This document shows, in pieces, positions 60,947 to 64,000 of a stretch of 64,000 nucleotides of DNA. Made by a program: the position numbers and the translations under genes. The notes under the pieces are model-generated. The model was not told where the DNA came from and ran no database searches. It saw only the letters and a program-made list of their open reading frames with translations. This DNA comes from an uncultured Prevotellaceae bacterium (GTDB lineage: Bacteria; Bacteroidota; Bacteroidia; Bacteroidales; Bacteroidaceae): the NCBI GenBank assembly GCA_902800585.1, contig CADCEW010000003.1:62001-126000 (forward strand). Reading direction: 5' to 3'. Within the stretch, counting starts at the first letter, position 1. Each line of letters opens with the position of its first letter.

Positions 60947-62365
60947 TTATGAACTATAAAATTTTGAACTTATCCATAATCCCAAGAAGGTAAGCAATCC
61001 GTTGAGCATTAACAACTCGTAACCGAAATGGTAACCTGTCGTACTACTGATACTCCAGTCGAGTGCATAACAGAGTAAAGGTGATGCTACAGCAATATAT
61101 GGTACATAGGTGTCGTTAACGGGACGATGGGTAAGCAGACCGTATGTAAACATACCCAACAGAGGACCATAGGTGTAACTGACGATGATGTAGATGGCAT
61201 CGATGAGACTGGTGGAATTGACAGCACGGAACAATAAAATGATAAGTATGAAGACCAGGCACATCATCAGATGGGTACGACGTCGTAACGTCTCGTCATT
61301 ACTCCGTTCACAGATGTCAACGCAATAGATGGTGGTAAGTGATGTTAATGCAGAGTCGGCACTGGAGAATGAGGCTGCCACAATACCAAGTACGAACACA
61401 AGAGACAGGAAGATTGAAGAGTGTTCTACGTACAAAGGCAATATATCATCACTCATAACGGGAAGGGCGATACCTTGTTGTTGATACCACAGCACCAATA
61501 ACACTCCTAATGAGAGGAACAGCAGATTGGCAGGCAAAAAGGCGATACCATAACTGCACATGTCTTTCTGTGCTCCACGCAGTGTCTTACAGGTCAGATT
61601 CTTCTGCATCATATCCTGGTCGATTCCTGTCATTACGATGACGATGAATATACCACTGAAGAACTGCTTCCAGAACAATTGCGTCGACTGCCAGTCGTCC
61701 CATACAAAGACGCGTGATAGTTCATGATGATGAATTGTCTTGACTGCGTCGCTGAACGACAGATGAAGGTCGCCAGCCACTTGCCATAGGATAAGAAGCA
61801 ATGATGTAAAGAGGAACACCGTCTGTAACGAGTCTGTCCATACCAATGTTTTGATACCCCCTTGACGAGTATAGAGCCATATCAGGAATACCAATAACAG
61901 GACGGTTACTATAAAAGGAATATCTAATGGTTGGAAGACAAAATGTTGTAAGATGATGCATACCACATGGAACCTGACCGCAGCTCCTGTCATCTTAGAC
62001 AACAGGAAGAACCAGGCCCCCGTCTTATAGGAACGGTATCCTAGTCGTTTATTAAGGTAAGTGTATATGGAAGTAAGGTTCAGCCGATAGAAGAGTGGCA
62101 GTAATACAAAGGCCACGAGAATATAACCAAAGATGAAACCCATGCAGGTCTGTAGGTAGGTCATCTGTGAATAAACGACCATACCAGGCACCGACACAAA
62201 GGTGATACCTGATATGGAAGCGCCTACCATGCCAAAGGCGACCATATACCATGGTGAGCGCCTGTTGGCACGAAAGAATGTCTCATTGGTAGCCTTCCGC
62301 CCTGTTGTGCGACTGACAATAAAGAGTAGCACAAAATAGGCAAGGATGACAACAAGTATTATCAT
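60947..62365 (-). CDS. Sodium:solute symporter family transporter
   Basis: SSS transporters take up sugars, amino acids, nucleosides or vitamins with sodium. The 472-residue protein has about 12-13 hydrophobic segments and the SSS landmarks: FFRANRRSPWYMVAFGMVGA with SISGITFVSVPG (sodium site region), TDSLQTVFLFTSLLLILWQV and GIDQDMMQKNLTCKTLRGAQ. The C-terminal ASFSSADSALTSLTTIYCVD segment, with the serine-rich sodium site, follows. The substrate cannot be inferred. It starts 5 nt after cydB on the same strand, so it is probably the last gene of the cydAB transcript. Confidence 0.9.
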   Translation of the reverse strand: MIILVVILAYFVLLFIVSRTTGRKATNETFFRANRRSPWYMVAFGMVGASISGITFVSVPGMVVYSQMTYLQTCMGFIFGYILVAFVLLPLFYRLNLTSIYTYLNKRLGYRSYKTGAWFFLLSKMTGAAVRFHVVCIILQHFVFQPLDIPFIVTVLLLVFLIWLYTRQGGIKTLVWTDSLQTVFLFTSLLLILWQVAGDLHLSFSDAVKTIHHHELSRVFVWDDWQSTQLFWKQFFSGIFIVIVMTGIDQDMMQKNLTCKTLRGAQKDMCSYGIAFLPANLLFLSLGVLLVLWYQQQGIALPVMSDDILPLYVEHSSIFLSLVFVLGIVAASFSSADSALTSLTTIYCVDICERSNDETLRRRTHLMMCLVFILIILLFRAVNSTSLIDAIYIIVSYTYGPLLGMFTYGLLTHRPVNDTYVPYIAVASPLLCYALDWSISSTTGYHFGYELLMLNGLLTFLGLWISSKFYSS

Positions 62366-62370
62366 ATCCT

Positions 62371-63528
62371 TTAATAGGCGTGCTCGTCAGCAATCTCCTG
62401 TTTGTCGAGTTTCTTTTTGTCGATGGCATGCCATGCATACACGATGTAGGCAAGGACGAAGGGGATGATGAGACTGACATAAAACATAGTACGGAGCGTG
62501 AACTCACTACTGCATGAGTTGACAATTGTCAGCGATGATTGCAGGTCGGCAGTGGAAGGATAGTAAGCGGTATTGTTCCATGCCGACATAAGCAATAGCG
62601 GTAACACGACAAGCACGACACCAATACCTGCAGGCCAAATACCTTTGATATAGGTTTTGGATACGATGGTTTTGCCGATACCATAAAGTACTAACACAAC
62701 CCCGACGAGTAGCAGGATAGTGAGATACCACATATCAATAAAGTTCGTCAGGTATTTGTTGGGCACAATAGAGATGATACCGTTATCATCATAGGCATAG
62801 CCGTCCTTCAGCAACAGGTGGACAAGATAAGTAACAAACAATATAAGGAAAGGAATGGCAGCACCGATCAACCGCACACTGGCTCGTGAACGGATGTCCT
62901 CGTCATTGACATTATTCATGATATAAAGGATACCTAATACGCGGGCAAGGAACATCACGGCGAGTCCGAATACCAATACCCAGGGATTGAGTAAAGCATC
63001 AAGTCCATGTGAGGCATTTGCCCATCGACTGATAATAGGTGTGAGTGACGCTGCGTCAATCAAATTGTCCTTGACGATGATGAAATTACTGCCCTCAAAG
63101 AAGGTTGCAACGGCTCCACCGAGCAACAGCGGACCTACAAGACCATTAATGACTAAGCACATCTGGAAGGTTTTTGGTCCAAGGAAGTTACCGAGTTTGT
63201 TCTGGAACTCATAACTGACAGCCTGCAAGACAAAGGTAAACAGGATAATCATCCACAACCAATAAGCTCCACCAAATGAAGTACTATAGAACAGGGGGAA
63301 GGAGGCAAAGAAGGCACCTCCGAAAGTGACAAGGGTTGTAAACGTAAACTCCCATTTACGGCCAGTGGAGTTGATAATCAATCGGCGTCCTTCTTCTGTA
63401 TAACCTAAAGAGCGCACCATAGAATTAGCACCTTGTACGAAGAGCAAGAAAACCAATAATGCCCCTAACAGTGATACTAAGAAACACCAATAATGCTGTA
63501 AGAAACTATAGGTAATCATAACTATCAA
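62371..63528 (-). CDS. cydB: Cytochrome bd ubiquinol oxidase subunit II
   Basis: CydB is the second subunit of the high-affinity, low-proton-pumping quinol oxidase that scavenges oxygen in anaerobes. The 385-residue protein has about eight to nine membrane segments. Family landmarks are FLLFVQGANSMVRSLGYTEE near the N-terminus, GRKWEFTFTTLVTFGGAFFA and YEFQNKLGNFLGPKTFQMCL. FVLGIVYIMNN-like helices follow, with WHAIDKKKLDKQE at the end. It follows cydA after a 10-nt gap made of heptamer repeats and precedes a sodium symporter gene. Confidence 0.94.
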   Translation of the reverse strand: MIVMITYSFLQHYWCFLVSLLGALLVFLLFVQGANSMVRSLGYTEEGRRLIINSTGRKWEFTFTTLVTFGGAFFASFPLFYSTSFGGAYWLWMIILFTFVLQAVSYEFQNKLGNFLGPKTFQMCLVINGLVGPLLLGGAVATFFEGSNFIIVKDNLIDAASLTPIISRWANASHGLDALLNPWVLVFGLAVMFLARVLGILYIMNNVNDEDIRSRASVRLIGAAIPFLILFVTYLVHLLLKDGYAYDDNGIISIVPNKYLTNFIDMWYLTILLLVGVVLVLYGIGKTIVSKTYIKGIWPAGIGVVLVVLPLLLMSAWNNTAYYPSTADLQSSLTIVNSCSSEFTLRTMFYVSLIIPFVLAYIVYAWHAIDKKKLDKQEIADEHAY

Positions 63529-63548
63529 ATTTCAGTTTTCAACTTTCA
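63528..63548. repeat. Heptamer repeats at the cydA-cydB junction
   Basis: Units AATTTCA, GTTTTCA and ACTTTCA span the start of cydB and the end of cydA. On the minus strand they encode the last cydA residues (V-E-S) and its TGA stop. Confidence 0.75.
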
Positions 63549-64000
63549 ACGGAATACTCTGGTCCTTTCTTAATCTGTTTTAGCAGTATGCTGATCTCTA
63601 CGGCAAGCATCAGCGTAAAGAGGAAGAGGAACAAGAAGAAGGTAATAGCAACGGCATAACTGCCAATGTCGCTGACAGCAACCCATGTGGGCAGCATGTC
63701 CTGAATGGTCCAAGGCTGGCGTCCGAACTCGGCAACAAGCCATCCGCTTTCCGATGCGATGTAAGCAAGAGGAACAAGGGCGATGGCAACGATATAATGC
63801 CATTTAGGTAGTCCAGCAATATCATGTTCGTCCGCTTTTGTCTCAGGCAATAGTCCGACAGTGGCGAGAAGTCTCCTTGTCACAATGGACAAGAAAGGAA
63901 TTTTGAATGCCATTAGAATGAGAGTGGCAAAGAATAGGATGAAAACACAACCCAGTCCCACCATGATGCGGAATGCCCAGAAGTTGATGGGAATATAGGG
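63539..64000 (-). CDS. cydA: Cytochrome bd ubiquinol oxidase subunit I, C-terminal part only
   Basis: Only the last ~153 codons are in the window; the gene continues beyond base 64000. The visible part has PYIPINFWAFRIMVGLGCVF, the KWHYIVAIALVPLAYIASES helix with GWLVAEFGRQPWTIQDMLPT (the conserved W-x-x-x-E-x-G-R-Q-P-W signature of CydA), and the last membrane helix YAVAITFFLFLFLFTLMLAV. These are diagnostic for subunit I of cytochrome bd. It is cotranscribed with cydB. Its stop codon and last residues derive from heptamer repeats. Confidence 0.94.
   Translation of the reverse strand, partial: PYIPINFWAFRIMVGLGCVFILFFATLILMAFKIPFLSIVTRRLLATVGLLPETKADEHDIAGLPKWHYIVAIALVPLAYIASESGWLVAEFGRQPWTIQDMLPTWVAVSDIGSYAVAITFFLFLFLFTLMLAVEISILLKQIKKGPEYSVES

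Overview
The window looks like a Prevotella-type genome (Bacteroidales, probably a gut or rumen species). Promoters follow the Bacteroidetes pattern (TTG, about 18-21 bp, then TAnnTTTG), Shine-Dalgarno sites are rare, and many products have close Bacteroidales-type architectures: DUF4954, PorQ and PorE of the type IX secretion system (T9SS), GH97, BACON-free lipoproteins, a thioester-less alpha-2-macroglobulin and the TonB-ExbB-ExbD-ExbD cluster. No statistics or database searches were run. All family calls are by reading motifs.

Layout. 1-5000: dnaA, a frameshifted VOC lipoprotein and a secreted GH97 glycosidase. 5000-10930: an accessory stretch with a WG-repeat protein between two copies of a ~54-bp promoter-like repeat, then a promoter, a ~250-nt leader that folds into nested hairpins, an EcoRI-type adenine methyltransferase translationally coupled to a DUF262-HNH nuclease, a probable PUA/EVE-like reader protein, and a hicAB toxin-antitoxin pair. 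10930-23000: nagB, hflX, a DUF4954 beta-helix protein, a four-helix-bundle protein, an M16 peptidase, a class I fumarase gene broken by a ~49-nt deletion, and two tandem M6 metalloproteases. 23000-32200 (minus strand): clpB with an internal deletion, a membrane AraC regulator, and an operon of a hypothetical gene, an ADP-forming acyl-CoA synthetase and GH94 cellobiose phosphorylase. 32200-42260 (plus): MATE exporter, giant alpha-2-macroglobulin, DUF1573 protein, MeaB GTPase and IspH. 42260-46280: repeat-rich gap, lipoprotein, RAYT-type HUH transposase, cmk and porQ. 46370-52000: tonB, polyprenyl synthase, tatD, tRNA-Ser(GGA), nitroreductase lipoprotein and exbB-exbD-exbD. 52000-64000: folA, thyA, rsmF-like gene, a stress/sigma cluster, porE, topB, a LUD protein, a sodium symporter, cydB and the 3' part of cydA.

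Two signals stand out beyond gene content. First, the methyltransferase/DUF262-HNH operon is preceded by a highly structured leader RNA and followed by a likely modified-DNA reader: a candidate defence or epigenetic locus with an RNA component. Second, the chromosome carries arrays of short repeats: three arrays of unrelated palindromic units that all have a 22-bp period (5052-5139, 42727-42805, 53521-53630, the last inside a coding region), and many 7-, 8- and 9-bp tandem arrays that sit just before start codons or inside genes as in-frame insertions. A RAYT transposase, a family known to mobilise palindromic REP sequences, lies beside one of the 22-bp arrays. Several conserved genes are also damaged (VOC, fumarase, clpB), which may be real decay or assembly error.
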